DNA from: an uncultured Sporosarcina sp.
GTDB lineage: Bacteria > Bacillota > Bacilli > Bacillales_A > Planococcaceae
Length of the DNA: 34,547 nt
Reading direction: 5' to 3'
Assembly: GCA_948469885.1 (NCBI GenBank)
Contig: CAOKMT010000020.1
Span: 1 to 34,547 of the forward strand
In this document: piece after piece, positions 1 through 8,570 of the stretch
Layout: each line of letters opens with the position of its first letter
Numbering within the stretch: position 1 is the stretch's first letter
Program-made: the position numbers and the translations under genes
The notes under the pieces: model-generated
Told to the model about the DNA's origin: nothing
The model's database searches: none
Seen by the model: the letters and a program-made list of their open reading frames with translations, nothing else

Positions 1-80
1 GTAGGTGGTGAGATGAATGCGGTCTTGTTTTTATGTTCAGCGGGTGTTCAAACTCTCGCTGACCAAAAGAGGAACGCAGG

Positions 81-280
81 CTAAAGGCGCCACGTCCTGT
101 GGCGACGCCTGCATAACCAACATCCTGTTGGCCTAAGCCTCCGGCGGATGTCACAGATTTTTTAAGGGAGCTTAAGAAGGCAGTCTAAGTTCGCGACGTC
201 CTGTCGCAACGACTGCATACCCGCGTCCTGCGGGCGCGAGCTCGAAAAAATCTGGACGCAATCACGCCGAGACGTGATTG
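81..280 (+). repeat. Intergenic hairpin-array repeat, copy 1
   Basis: This gene-free stretch is an array of short hairpins. Four have different stems but the same kind of loop: 88-104 (stem CGCCAC, loop GTCCT), 117-131 (CCAAC, loop ATCCT), 193-207 (GCGAC, loop GTCCT) and 220-234 (CCCGC, loop GTCCT). A perfect 10-bp pair, CAGATTTTTT at 154-163 with AAAAAATCTG at 245-254, encloses the last two. An 8-bp hairpin (CAATCACG/CGTGATTG, 259-280) follows. Much of 154-260 recurs in reverse orientation at about 15460-15536. Stems vary while pairing and loop are kept, so structure seems to be what is conserved. Function is unknown; a REP or MITE-like repeat or an RNA element in the leader of the next gene are both possible. 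Bases 1-80 show nothing recognisable. Confidence 0.7.
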
Positions 281-309
281 ATTTTGGTAACAATGTCTTT
301 TTAGGGGGT

Positions 310-1689
310 ATGGAATTGCCGGAAAAGAGAAATATTCAGGAGAGCCAACCCCAAGGAAGAGAACAGTGGGGAAGCAGGTTCGGATTTATTATGGCAACGG
401 CGGGATTTGCGATTGGGCTTGGAAACATATGGAGATTCCCGTACGTTGCCGGTATGAACGGCGGTGGTGCTTTTCTACTTATCTATATTGTTTTATGTCT
501 CGTTATATGTGCGCCATTATTTATAGGGGAAATGGCTTTAGGTAGGAAGACACGTTTGAATCCAATTTCAGGAATGAGAAGGTTGACGAGAAAAGGAAGT
601 CCTTGGGTTTTATTCGGATGGTTTGGAACTTTGGCTGCCTTGTTGATTATCTCTTATTACTTGATGATCACCGGTTGGATTTTTGGCTATTTATCAAAAG
701 CCATCGGAGGTGCGTTTACAAACAGTTCCGTTGAAGAAGTTAATCATACTTTTCAAGTGTTCACCGCAAATCCTTTGGAAGTTGTCTTCTATACATTGAT
801 TCCGATTGTTATTCTAGGCTTCATCGTTATAAAGGGAGTCAAAAAAGGAGTAGAGCGAGCAACAAAGATAATGATGCCACTCTTATTCCTTTGCTTGATC
901 GGGCTGGCCTTATATTCAATGTTCCTTCCGGGTGCGATAGAAGGGGTTAAATGGTATTTAATGCCCGACTTCACGCAAGTAAATAGCAGGATGGTTTTAT
1001 CGGCACTTGGACAAGCCTTTTTCTCTGTTGGGATAGGTCTAGCAGCGGCATTTACTTATGGTAGCTATGTCGATCCGGTAAAGTCTGATCTTCCTAGTGA
1101 TGGCATCATTATTATTGTATTGAATATTTTAATAGCTATTTTAGCAGGATTAGTTATTTTTCCGGCCCTTTTCTCTTTAGGGATCCCAGCGGATTCGGGA
1201 CCGAGTCTTGTATTTCTGACAATGCCCAGTTTGTTTTCACAGCTTCCTGGGGGTTACTACTTTGGTGTTTTATTCTTCATTTTGCTTTTTATCGCCGCCA
1301 TGACAACAGCTATTGGATTCGTGGAGTCGATTTCAGACACAATGGCCACATTGTTGAAAATAAGTCGCATAAAATCAGTATGGCTCACACTTGGTTTAAT
1401 GTTTGTTCTTGCGGTTCCTTCGATTTTGTCACAAGGACCTTGGTCGCATGTTTCCATCATGGGAAAGGATATCTTCGAGTTTGTCGACTTTTTGTCAGGA
1501 AATATTCTACTGCCAGTGGGTGGTCTGATACTTGCGCTATTTATCACATTTAAGTGGGGCTTCGGCAAGTACATGGAAGAGATAAATATAGGCGCGAATC
1601 TATTGAAGGTAGGTCCTTCTTGGAAACCGGTGATTAGCTATGTAGTACCTTTAATCGTCTGTTATATTTTAATATCCGGTTTGCTGTAA
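310..1689 (+). CDS. Sodium-dependent transporter, NSS/SNF family
   Basis: This is a 459-aa polytopic membrane protein of the neurotransmitter:sodium symporter family, which couples sodium entry to uptake of amino acids or related amines. The family signature is plain in the first helix: AIGLGNIWRFPY at about residues 34-45, then the GGGAF stretch. About eleven or twelve hydrophobic segments follow and the length is normal for a bacterial member. I chose ATG 310, which has AGGGGG just upstream, although the spacing is unusually tight. A GTG at 274 is in frame but lies inside the preceding hairpin and has no ribosome binding site. The substrate cannot be read from sequence. The gene appears monocistronic, and no clear terminator follows. 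Confidence 0.9.
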   Translation: MELPEKRNIQESQPQGREQWGSRFGFIMATAGFAIGLGNIWRFPYVAGMNGGGAFLLIYIVLCLVICAPLFIGEMALGRKTRLNPISGMRRLTRKGSPWVLFGWFGTLAALLIISYYLMITGWIFGYLSKAIGGAFTNSSVEEVNHTFQVFTANPLEVVFYTLIPIVILGFIVIKGVKKGVERATKIMMPLLFLCLIGLALYSMFLPGAIEGVKWYLMPDFTQVNSRMVLSALGQAFFSVGIGLAAAFTYGSYVDPVKSDLPSDGIIIIVLNILIAILAGLVIFPALFSLGIPADSGPSLVFLTMPSLFSQLPGGYYFGVLFFILLFIAAMTTAIGFVESISDTMATLLKISRIKSVWLTLGLMFVLAVPSILSQGPWSHVSIMGKDIFEFVDFLSGNILLPVGGLILALFITFKWGFGKYMEEINIGANLLKVGPSWKPVISYVVPLIVCYILISGLL

Positions 1690-1846
1690 CTTGTCCATTG
1701 GAAGGTTTCTTTCGGTTCTTAACGTTACGTTCGTAGCCTGGTGAAGGTGAATCATAAACTTTGCTCAACGGTGGTTAGTAAATTCGAGCCTCATCAACAT
1801 CCTTACGATACAACAGTCTTGAGTTTTGAAAAGAAGGGGACTTATC

Positions 1847-1880
1847 CATATTCGGTCGGAATAATTTCTGGCCGAATATG
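1847..1880. promoter_or_regulatory. 11-bp inverted repeat, possible operator
   Basis: CATATTCGGTC at 1847-1857 is the exact reverse complement of GGCCGAATATG at 1870-1880, with a 12-nt spacer. No T-run follows, so it does not look like a terminator. It lies in the 303-nt gap before the PutP-like gene, just upstream of a cre-like site. An operator is the likeliest reading, but the binding protein is unknown. Confidence 0.45.
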
Positions 1881-1892
1881 CATAGATGTAAT

Positions 1893-1906
1893 TGTAAACG
1901 CTTTCT
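1893..1906. promoter_or_regulatory. cre-like catabolite repression site
   Basis: TGTAAACGCTTTCT matches the CcpA consensus TGWAANCGNTNWCA at every position but the last. It lies 87 bp before the start of the PutP-like symporter, where CcpA could repress or activate. The promoter itself is not clear, so the direction of regulation cannot be inferred. Confidence 0.5.
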
Positions 1907-1992
1907 TTTGGTTTTTTAAATGAAGTTGTATAGGAAAATAATAAGGAAATATTTGTTGAATTACACTAATAAGTTGAAGGAGGAAAGCTCAT

Positions 1993-3504
1993 ATGAATAC
2001 AATCATTATGGTTGAGTTTGTACTTTATCTTATACTCATGGTCATTATTGGTTACTGGGTGAGTCGGAAGGCTAAAACCCACGAAGATTTCATGTTGGGG
2101 GGAAAGCAGTTACCTGGTTGGGCATTGGCGTTTTCTGAACGTGCCACGGGTGAATCGGCTTGGCTATTGTTAGGATATACAGGATTTGTATTTATGACCG
2201 GATTGTCGGCCGTTTGGGTGGCAGCAGGGATCGCTTCGGGTATAATATTTTCTTGGCTCTTTTTAGCAAAGCGGTTCAGGAAAGAAGCGGAAAAATACAA
2301 TGCATTAACACTTCCAAGTTATTTGGCAGCCCGATTCGGAAAACATTCTACTATGATTTTATGGCTTGCAACATTACTCATTTTCAGTTTTATGATGTTT
2401 TACTTCGGGGGCCAAATTGCAGGTGCTGGTAAGACGTTATTCGCCGTTTTCAACATTCCACCGAAAGTGGGCGCGGTCGTCAGTTTAATCGTCGTTATTC
2501 TTCTCGCATCTTCTGGAGGTTTTGTGACGGTCGTTTGGACGGATATGATTCAAAGTATCATGATGCTTATTACACTAGTCGGCTTACCGATTGTTGCGCT
2601 TGTGGCCATCTCTAAAGCGGATTTGTCCATCAGCGAGGCGCTCGTAACATCAGGACCTATGATGAATTCGTGGACAGGGGGCGCCGTAGGTTTTGCACTC
2701 GGTTTACTGTTTTTCAACAACTTTGCCTGGTTCTTTGGATTCCTTGGCGGTCAGCCGCAACTGAGCTCTCGTTTTATGGCGCTCAGAAATGACAAGGAAG
2801 CAAGAACTGGAGGTATTGTTGCCATCAGTTGGACAGTTCTAGCCTACGCAGGTGCATTTATGATCGGTTTGACAGCCCTCACCTTGTATCAAGGGACAAA
2901 TTTTGCAGACGTCGAAATGATTTTGCCAATTATGATTATGGATCTAATGCCGCCATGGATTGCGGGAATCTTGTTAGCTGGGATTTTAGCGGCGATTATT
3001 TCAACGGCGGATTCACAACTTCTTGTCATTACGAGTTCAGTGAGTGAAGACATCGTCAACAAAGCGCTGAAAGTGAACATAACAGAAAAGCAACTTGTCT
3101 TGATCTCAAGAATTACGATCGTTCTTGCAGGACTTGTCGGTCTATTCATCGCACTCGTGTCCAAATCGTTGGTTTACTTGGTCGTCAGCTGGGCATGGGC
3201 TGGTGTCGGCGGGACATTATCCGCGGCGATCATATTGACTTTCTTCTGGAAACGTTATTCCGGAATTGGTGTAATTGCGACAATCATCACCGGATTTTTA
3301 AGCACGGTCATTTGGATTTCGACGCCACTTGAAGAGATTATTTCATCTCGTTTCACAACTTTCTTTTTTGCTGCATTTGTTGGAGTCGTATTCAGCCTGT
3401 TGTTCCCGGATAAAGAGCCGGTTGAAGTTGAAGCAAAGAAAAAGGATGAGCCGATGGTCAATGAGGGAGAAGAGTTGCTCGAATCCTCTTACTTCATCAA
3501 ATAA
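1993..3504 (+). CDS. Sodium:solute symporter, PutP-like (SSS family)
   Basis: This 503-aa transporter of the sodium:solute symporter family resembles the proline carrier PutP. ATG 1993 follows a strong AAGGAGGA. Visible landmarks are the N-terminal DFMLGGKQLPGW motif (about 32-43), the second-helix segment (about 48-61), ALTLPSYLAARF after the second loop, and the late helix with IISTADSQLL that matches the sodium-site region of PutP. The tail is charged and cytoplasmic. One oddity: E. coli PutP has SAGASDMSGWLL here with Asp55 important for sodium, while this protein has SERATGESAWLL, placing Gly at the Asp position and Glu next to it. Proline as substrate is therefore uncertain. A cre-like site and an inverted repeat lie upstream. 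Confidence 0.85.
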   Translation: MNTIIMVEFVLYLILMVIIGYWVSRKAKTHEDFMLGGKQLPGWALAFSERATGESAWLLLGYTGFVFMTGLSAVWVAAGIASGIIFSWLFLAKRFRKEAEKYNALTLPSYLAARFGKHSTMILWLATLLIFSFMMFYFGGQIAGAGKTLFAVFNIPPKVGAVVSLIVVILLASSGGFVTVVWTDMIQSIMMLITLVGLPIVALVAISKADLSISEALVTSGPMMNSWTGGAVGFALGLLFFNNFAWFFGFLGGQPQLSSRFMALRNDKEARTGGIVAISWTVLAYAGAFMIGLTALTLYQGTNFADVEMILPIMIMDLMPPWIAGILLAGILAAIISTADSQLLVITSSVSEDIVNKALKVNITEKQLVLISRITIVLAGLVGLFIALVSKSLVYLVVSWAWAGVGGTLSAAIILTFFWKRYSGIGVIATIITGFLSTVIWISTPLEEIISSRFTTFFFAAFVGVVFSLLFPDKEPVEVEAKKKDEPMVNEGEELLESSYFIK

Positions 3505-3511
3505 AAAATAC

Positions 3512-3566
3512 AAAATGCAAGTCTCTGCGTGGCCTCAGTGCCTTTGCATAGATTTGCATTTTTTTG
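3512..3566 (+). terminator. Possible terminator after the PutP-like gene
   Basis: AAAATGCAA (3512-3520) can pair with TTGCATTTT (3554-3562), and more T residues follow. The intervening loop is long, so the structure is only moderately convincing. Confidence 0.4.
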
Positions 3567-3677
3567 TTGGGATCAAGAGTTTGTCGGGAAGACGTTTTGC
3601 GAGGTATATAAAAGGCAATAGAAAGGAATACAAGTTGGCAAGCTTTGGAAGCTAAAGAAAGGGGCGTGAATGGGAGC

Positions 3678-5027
3678 ATGTGGAAAAGAATGATCTATTT
3701 TTCACTTATGATTTTTCTACTAACTGCCTGTTCGGAGAAAGAGGCGACCTCGACAGAAATTTTGACGAAAGTGGAAAAAACGCATGATGCTTTGGAATCG
3801 GTTTATGTAGATACAGAATATATCGATCATGTAAATGGATCGCTTAGTTATAATACAATTGAACGATATGATTTTGCGCATGGCATCTTTTTACAAGAAA
3901 TTGAAAAAGAAAATGCATTTCTATATAAAGGTCAACAAGAGACGAGATTTCTTGTAGACGGGGAAGAGATGGACACATCACAAAAGGATTATGATGCGCA
4001 AAACTTCAAAGTTTCTTACGACATGGAAACCGAAAGAAATCCATTCAAACAATTGAAGCAATTCGATGCGCACTTTTATGATCATTTTATAGTAGCGGAA
4101 GAAAATGGTGTTTACATTTTTACATATGACGGGGAAGATGAACAAAAAGCATCGATTGTCAAAGGGATGATGTGGTCGAATTCCATTCAAGCGAATGACT
4201 TGGCGGAATCCTATGAAGAATTGGAGCTCACTGATGTGGACTTAGGGATTTCAGCGGACGTGGATAAGAAAACAAATCGGATTGAACGGTTTGAAATCTA
4301 TATGAAGTATTCGCCTCCTGCACAATTCGATACGCATCTTGTGGAACATACGACGATTCATCGTTATTCAAAATACAATGAAGTGAGTCCGATTGAGAAG
4401 CCGGAAATTGGAGATATACCGTCACCAATTGCTGAAATTACGTTGCCAGCGCATGAAATTGAGCAGTATGAAAAAGAAGCTGGACAATATGTAGATGCGC
4501 TGATCCAAGCAACGGTTTTCCAAAACGTCGGAGAGTACGTGAAAAGAGTGCCCGGTTCCCAAAGCGAAGAAAAGAAAAGGGAAGACGGAGCCTTCCAGCA
4601 GATGTTTTTCCGCGCAATCTATGAAGAGAACACATTGGATAACATAGCGGAAGCGGGTGTAACAAAAGCACAAGTGAGGGCATTTACAGATGCATTTTTA
4701 GATGCGCTCACTATCACAAAGTACGAAATTGAAAACACTTCTTTACAATCTGACGATACGATAGAAGTAACCGTGTCAATCCAAGGGATAGATAATAACG
4801 CAATCAACGAAAAAGTGGGAAAAGTGGCGATGGCAAAATATGAATCCGGGCAATTGAAAGAAGAAGAGTTTGTGGATCGTAATTTAGCTTTATTGATGGA
4901 AGCTTATCAGTCGCTCGATGAGACGATGAAGCCGCGTGATGCTGTTGTGCAAGTGAGTCGAAGCGAAGACGGCACATACGAAGTTTTATTTCAAGATCAA
5001 TATTTGACTACATTTGTGCAACAATAG
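3678..5027 (+). CDS. Putative lipoprotein, DUF6612/DUF5105-like
   Basis: This encodes a 449-aa exported lipoprotein. The N-terminus MWKRMIYFSLMIFLLTAC has a short charged region, a hydrophobic core and a lipobox (Leu15-Thr-Ala-Cys18), so the mature protein should be anchored by Cys18 to the outer face of the membrane. The first half (about 25-230) resembles LolA/LppX-like bacterial lipoproteins with beta-rich sequence. The second half (about 260-449) is helical and acidic, like the DUF5105 type. These family names come from memory and are tentative. Start choice: ATG 3678 lies 13 nt after GAAAGGGG; GTG 3666 and TTG 3645 are in-frame alternatives but would lengthen the signal peptide. Function is unknown. 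Confidence 0.7.
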   Translation: MWKRMIYFSLMIFLLTACSEKEATSTEILTKVEKTHDALESVYVDTEYIDHVNGSLSYNTIERYDFAHGIFLQEIEKENAFLYKGQQETRFLVDGEEMDTSQKDYDAQNFKVSYDMETERNPFKQLKQFDAHFYDHFIVAEENGVYIFTYDGEDEQKASIVKGMMWSNSIQANDLAESYEELELTDVDLGISADVDKKTNRIERFEIYMKYSPPAQFDTHLVEHTTIHRYSKYNEVSPIEKPEIGDIPSPIAEITLPAHEIEQYEKEAGQYVDALIQATVFQNVGEYVKRVPGSQSEEKKREDGAFQQMFFRAIYEENTLDNIAEAGVTKAQVRAFTDAFLDALTITKYEIENTSLQSDDTIEVTVSIQGIDNNAINEKVGKVAMAKYESGQLKEEEFVDRNLALLMEAYQSLDETMKPRDAVVQVSRSEDGTYEVLFQDQYLTTFVQQ

Positions 5028-5042
5028 TTCTTTGAATTCGAG

Positions 5043-5070
5043 GCATCGCAAAATTTGCGATGCTTTTTTA
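5043..5070 (+). terminator. Intrinsic terminator after lipoprotein gene
   Basis: GCATCGCA (5043-5050) pairs with TGCGATGC (5056-5063), and a run of T residues follows directly. Confidence 0.85.
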
Positions 5071-5124
5071 GTTAAAGAAAGGGACGGAACTTATTTATAT
5101 ATTATTTAGTGAAATCATATTAGT

Positions 5125-5152
5125 TTGATAGTTCGAACATTTATTATATAAT
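5125..5152 (+). promoter_or_regulatory. SigA-type promoter of methyltransferase gene
   Basis: The -35 is TTGATA (5125-5130) and the -10 is TATAAT (5147-5152), with a 16-bp spacer. The spacer begins with the 8-bp palindrome GTTCGAAC (5131-5138), which could be a repressor half-site or chance. The predicted leader is about 60 nt. Confidence 0.65.
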
Positions 5153-5218
5153 GGATAATGTCTTTTGCATTTGAACACGGAGTATAATATAAAAGATTTT
5201 ATAAAGGAGCTTGAAATA

Positions 5219-5977
5219 ATGATTGATCAGTGGAATCCAAAACTTTACGATGGAGAGCATGATTTCGTTTCTGAATATGGACAAGTGATTTTAGAGATGC
5301 TTGCTCCACGTAAGGGTGAAAGAATATTAGATTTAGGATGTGGAACAGGTGATTTAGCCAACAAATTGGCTTTAATCGGTGTCGATGTTGTCGGTGTCGA
5401 CAGTTCACTAAATATGATTGAAGAAGCGCAGAAGAAATATCCAAAACTTCATTTTTCAGTGGAAGATGCCTTGGCATTACCTTTTGAGGAGGAATTTGAT
5501 GCAGTTTTTTCAAATGCGGTTCTCCATTGGATCAAGACACCACAACCGGCATTGGCTAGTATTTATAAAGGATTGAAGTCGGGCGGCCGATTTGTCGCCG
5601 AATTTGGCGGGGAAGATAACGTGCAACGGATTTCAAACAGCATTTTTGAAGAGAAAGCGAAGTTAGGTTACGCTTCGGATGATACGCATTTCCCTTGGTA
5701 CTATCCAAGTATTGGGCAATACACATCGTTAATGGAGCAAGCAGGATTTCAAGTCGTCTTTGCACAGCATGTCGATCGGCCGACGAGGCTTGAAGGTGAA
5801 GCGGGTTTGAAAAACTGGATTGACATGTTCACCTCAAGTTTTTTCAGTAATGTACCTAAAGAAGATCTACCAATCCTTTTGAAGAATATCGAAAAGTCAT
5901 TGGCAGAAGAGGCTTTCCATGAAGACCATTGGATCGCAGATTATAAAAGGCTACGTGTGATCGGCATAAAAAAATAA
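5219..5977 (+). CDS. Class I SAM-dependent methyltransferase
   Basis: This 252-aa cytoplasmic protein carries the Rossmann-fold methyltransferase core. Motif I is ILDLGCGTGDLA (about residues 37-48), the acidic end of strand 2 is VVGVDSS, and FDAVFSNAVLHWI matches the motif IV region of UbiE/trans-aconitate-methyltransferase-like enzymes. The C-terminal part probably forms the substrate-binding cap. ATG 5219 has AAGGAG nine bases upstream; an earlier TTG at 5165 has none and lies close to the promoter. It is transcribed alone from the promoter at 5125 and faces the catalase gene tail to tail. The acceptor substrate is unknown. Confidence 0.85.
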   Translation: MIDQWNPKLYDGEHDFVSEYGQVILEMLAPRKGERILDLGCGTGDLANKLALIGVDVVGVDSSLNMIEEAQKKYPKLHFSVEDALALPFEEEFDAVFSNAVLHWIKTPQPALASIYKGLKSGGRFVAEFGGEDNVQRISNSIFEEKAKLGYASDDTHFPWYYPSIGQYTSLMEQAGFQVVFAQHVDRPTRLEGEAGLKNWIDMFTSSFFSNVPKEDLPILLKNIEKSLAEEAFHEDHWIADYKRLRVIGIKK

Positions 5978-6024
5978 CGGAAGGCGAGTTATACTGGCAA
6001 CGTCTTCGCTTTCTATGATGATTG

Positions 6025-6069
6025 AAAAAAGATTTCCTAGGAATTGGGAGGGCCCAGTGCCTAGGAAAT
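6025..6069 (-). terminator. Terminator of the catalase gene
   Basis: On the minus strand ATTTCCTAGG (6069-6060) pairs with CCTAGGAAAT (6041-6032), and a T-run follows at 6030-6025. The arms are perfect over 10 bp. Confidence 0.8.
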
Positions 6070-6077
6070 ATTCATTT

Positions 6078-7670
6078 TCAATATGGTTCTGCGTCATGTC
6101 CTTTTTCCACAGCTTGTTCAGGTGCTTTATCGCCATCCCGGTTGCCGAGCGGTTTTTGGCTAGATCCTTTTTTAGTGGCTTGTGCCAAGCCTTCGCGTAA
6201 TCGACGACCATACTCTTCGTCGGCTTCCTCAGCAAGCGCAATCATTTTGTTTTGAATCCGTGTATCACAATTTGAAAGGTCGGCAACGAGATTGGCGATT
6301 AAATCATCTTTTTCCCACTGCTCGAATCTACGATACGTTTCACCTGCTTGTTTCGTGTTATCTTGTCGGTCAATTGATTCACGAACCAAGTTGCCCTCGA
6401 CGTAAGGTTGATGTTCTTTGCCTTCTTGTGTCGCTTCTGCTAATCCACCTAATATGGATGGTTCATAGTTAATATGCGGGTTTTGTCCTGGAGCGCGATC
6501 CACTTTATATTGCATTTGTCCACCGCTTTGGTTGGTCGCCACTTGCGTTTTTGGCGCATTTATCGGCAGTTGTAAATAATTTGCCCCCACACGATGCCGT
6601 TGTGTATCCGAATAGGAAAATGTTCGGCCTTGCAACATTTTATCATCTGAGAAGTCGAGTCCGTCGACAAGGACACCGGTACCAAATGCAGATTGTTCGA
6701 CTTCTGTGAAATAATCTTCGGGATTTCTGTTTAAGATCATTTTTCCAACGGGTAGCCATGGAAATTGGTCTTCTGGCCATAACTTTGTATCGTCTAGCGG
6801 GTCAAAATCTAGTTCGGTATGCTCCTCATCGCTCATAATTTGAACGAGCAGTTCCCATTCAGGATAATCGCCCTGTTCGATCGCATCATACAAATCTTGT
6901 GTCGCATGATTGAAGTTTTCCGCTTGGATTTCGCTTGCTTCTTTTTGCGTCAAGTTTTTGATCCCTTGTTTGGGCTCCCAATGATATTTAATAAGAACAG
7001 CTTTACCTTCGTGATTTACCCATTTATACGTATTGACGCCAGAGCCTTGCATCATACGATAGTTTGCAGGAATTCCCCATGGTGAGTAAATGAAAGTGAC
7101 CATATGAAATGATTCCGGGGAGCTCGCACAAAAATCAAAAAAGCGTTCACTATCTTGAATATTCGTAATCGGGTCAGGTTTGAACGCGTGGATCATATCG
7201 GGAAATTTGATGGCATCCCGGATAAAGAAGATTTTTATATTGTTGCCTACAAGGTCCCAGTTCCCGTCTTCGGTATAAAACTTCACGGCGAAGCCACGGG
7301 GATCTCGAAGGGTTTCTGGCGAGTGACCGCCGTGGATGACTGTTGAAAAGCGGACAAAGACAGGGGTTTGTTTGCCCTTTTCTTGAAACAACTTTGCGCG
7401 CGTATATTTGGAAACGGGTTCATCGCCGACTGTTCCATACGTTTCAAAATAGCCATGTGCTCCGGCACCACGCGCATGCACGACGCGTTCGGGAACCCGT
7501 TCTCTGTCGAAGTGGCTCATCTTTTCAAGGAAATCATAGTTTTCCAAAACAGCGGGACCGCGCTTGCCTACTGTTCTAAGGTTTTGGTTATTGGTGATGG
7601 GATGACCTTGTCTGTTCGTCAATATGTTCTGCTGGTCATCCTTTTCTTTGGATGAATGATTTTTAGACAT
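6078..7670 (-). CDS. katA: Heme catalase KatA
   Basis: This is a 530-aa monofunctional heme catalase that splits hydrogen peroxide into water and oxygen. The N-terminal region has the family pattern LTNRQGHPI then [20 protein letters not shown]. The active-site region [15 protein letters not shown] (about 60-75) contains the distal His, and [12 protein letters not shown] in the middle carries the proximal heme-ligand Tyr. The ATG at 7670 follows GGAGGA. The protein is longer than B. subtilis KatA (483 aa) because of a charged, low-complexity C-terminal tail after the helical domain. A PerR box would be expected for this gene, but I could not find a convincing one; a different inverted repeat lies at 7700-7720. 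The gene is transcribed alone and has its own terminator. Confidence 0.95.
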   Translation of the reverse strand: MSKNHSSKEKDDQQNILTNRQGHPITNNQNLRTVGKRGPAVLENYDFLEKMSHFDRERVPERVVHARGAGAHGYFETYGTVGDEPVSKYTRAKLFQEKGKQTPVFVRFSTVIHGGHSPETLRDPRGFAVKFYTEDGNWDLVGNNIKIFFIRDAIKFPDMIHAFKPDPITNIQDSERFFDFCASSPESFHMVTFIYSPWGIPANYRMMQGSGVNTYKWVNHEGKAVLIKYHWEPKQGIKNLTQKEASEIQAENFNHATQDLYDAIEQGDYPEWELLVQIMSDEEHTELDFDPLDDTKLWPEDQFPWLPVGKMILNRNPEDYFTEVEQSAFGTGVLVDGLDFSDDKMLQGRTFSYSDTQRHRVGANYLQLPINAPKTQVATNQSGGQMQYKVDRAPGQNPHINYEPSILGGLAEATQEGKEHQPYVEGNLVRESIDRQDNTKQAGETYRRFEQWEKDDLIANLVADLSNCDTRIQNKMIALAEEADEEYGRRLREGLAQATKKGSSQKPLGNRDGDKAPEQAVEKGHDAEPY

Positions 7671-7699
7671 TACTTTTCCTCCTTAAAAATATGGACAGT

Positions 7700-7720
7700 G
7701 GTACATTTGTATTGTGTACC
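7700..7720. promoter_or_regulatory. Inverted repeat upstream of katA
   Basis: GGTACA (7700-7705) and TGTACC (7715-7720) form a 6-bp inverted repeat around a 9-bp spacer, 30 bp upstream of the katA start. It could be an operator in the leader or promoter. It does not match the PerR box consensus. Confidence 0.3.
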
Positions 7721-7790
7721 GAAGGAGCCAAAATCATTCTTCTTTTCGTCATACAGAACAAAACGTCGTGGATGATAAAAGTGGAAAATA

Positions 7791-7840
7791 AAAAAGATGA
7801 TCCGATATTTGGAAGTTCATTCCACAAGGATCATCTTTTT
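7791..7840 (-). terminator. Terminator of the nitroreductase gene
   Basis: The arms at 7791-7803 and 7828-7840 are exact 13-bp reverse complements ending in A-runs and T-runs, so the hairpin can work in both directions. A small inner hairpin (TGGAA/TTCCA) sits in the loop. By position it ends the nitroreductase transcript before katA. Confidence 0.75.
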
Positions 7841-7906
7841 TATTTTATTTCAAACGCCAAATCCTTTGACTTTATAAGGTATTCATCCACGAGCTTGTGA
7901 TTCGGT

Positions 7907-8476
7907 TTAGTCAATCCAAGTAGTCAGCTGTTTGGCATCTGTCCGCTCGATTGGCTTCGGTTCCATGTCAGGATAGCCGAGGTAGAGAAAAGCGACAATC
8001 TCACCTTCGTTCGAGAGGTTGAAAAACGCTGTCACTTTTGGATGATAGCAAATTGCGCCTGTGCGCCAAATCGCACCGAGCCCGTGCCCATGCGCAGCTA
8101 ATAACATATTTTGGACTGCCGCATGGACCGCCGCAAATTCTTCTTGTAGGATGACCCTATTTCCATCGGAAGGCTCGGCACCGACTGCGATGACAACTGG
8201 CGAGCGTAAAGGATTGTTTCGGCTTCGCTCTATTTTTTTTCGAGCTTCTTCAGACTGGGGATCTGTTTGTTCTGCCTGTGTAATTTCTCCGAAAACTTTT
8301 CCTAATTTTGACCGACCCTCTCCGGTTAAAACGAAGAAACGCCATGGCTCTGTGCGGAAGTGGTTCGGGGCATGCGTGCCTGCCTCTATGATTTCTTCAA
8401 TGACTTCAGTAGGAATGGCTTGTTCCGTGACAAGTGGAATGCTTCGCCTCGTCGTAATTGCTTCATGTATGTGCAA
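7907..8476 (-). CDS. Nitroreductase family protein, YdjA-like
   Basis: This 189-aa protein belongs to the FMN-dependent nitroreductase family, which reduces nitro groups, quinones or other activated substrates with NAD(P)H. The N-terminus IHEAITTRRSIP has the FMN-binding Arg-Arg-Ser. GTHAPNHFRTEPWRFFVL (about 33-50) closely resembles the E. coli YdjA subgroup, and GLGAIWRTGA is the later FMN-contact stretch. The start is TTG at 8476, preceded by AAAGGA at good spacing; no ATG is in frame nearby. The gene is divergent from the exporter at 8638, with a clear promoter at 8516-8544. The physiological substrate is not known. Confidence 0.88.
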   Translation of the reverse strand: MHIHEAITTRRSIPLVTEQAIPTEVIEEIIEAGTHAPNHFRTEPWRFFVLTGEGRSKLGKVFGEITQAEQTDPQSEEARKKIERSRNNPLRSPVVIAVGAEPSDGNRVILQEEFAAVHAAVQNMLLAAHGHGLGAIWRTGAICYHPKVTAFFNLSNEGEIVAFLYLGYPDMEPKPIERTDAKQLTTWID

Positions 8477-8515
8477 GTGAAAACATCCTTTCTATTCTAT
8501 TTGTCTTCCACCTAA

Positions 8516-8544
8516 AGTATAGCGATGAAAAAATAAATTAGCAA
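8516..8544 (-). promoter_or_regulatory. SigA-type promoter of nitroreductase gene
   Basis: On the minus strand the -35 is TTGCTA (8544-8539) and the -10 is TATACT (8521-8516), with an ideal 17-bp spacer. Confidence 0.65.
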
Positions 8545-8548
8545 AATG

Positions 8549-8563
8549 AATCATTCAATGATT
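8549..8563. promoter_or_regulatory. Inverted repeat between divergent promoters
   Basis: AATCATTCAATGATT has 6-bp arms around TCA. It lies between the promoters of the divergent nitroreductase and exporter genes, where one regulator could control both. The regulator is unknown. Confidence 0.35.
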
Positions 8564-8570
8564 GCGAGTT

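Noticed and set aside
274-309. GTG 274 as start of the NSS transporter
   Set aside because: It lies in the right arm of the 259-280 hairpin and has no ribosome binding site; homologues start nearer ATG 310.
1741-1923. A 60-codon open frame starting with GTG between the NSS and PutP genes
   Set aside because: It has no ribosome binding site, crosses the inverted repeat and the cre-like site, and its product looks like random sequence.
4422-4683. Overlapping antisense open frames inside the lipoprotein gene, and similar shadows in katA, sbcC and other genes
   Set aside because: They lack ribosome binding sites and have compositions expected from the reverse strand of real genes.
7671-7790. 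PerR box expected upstream of katA
   Set aside because: I read both strands and found no sequence close enough to the PerR consensus; only the unrelated GGTACA repeat is present.
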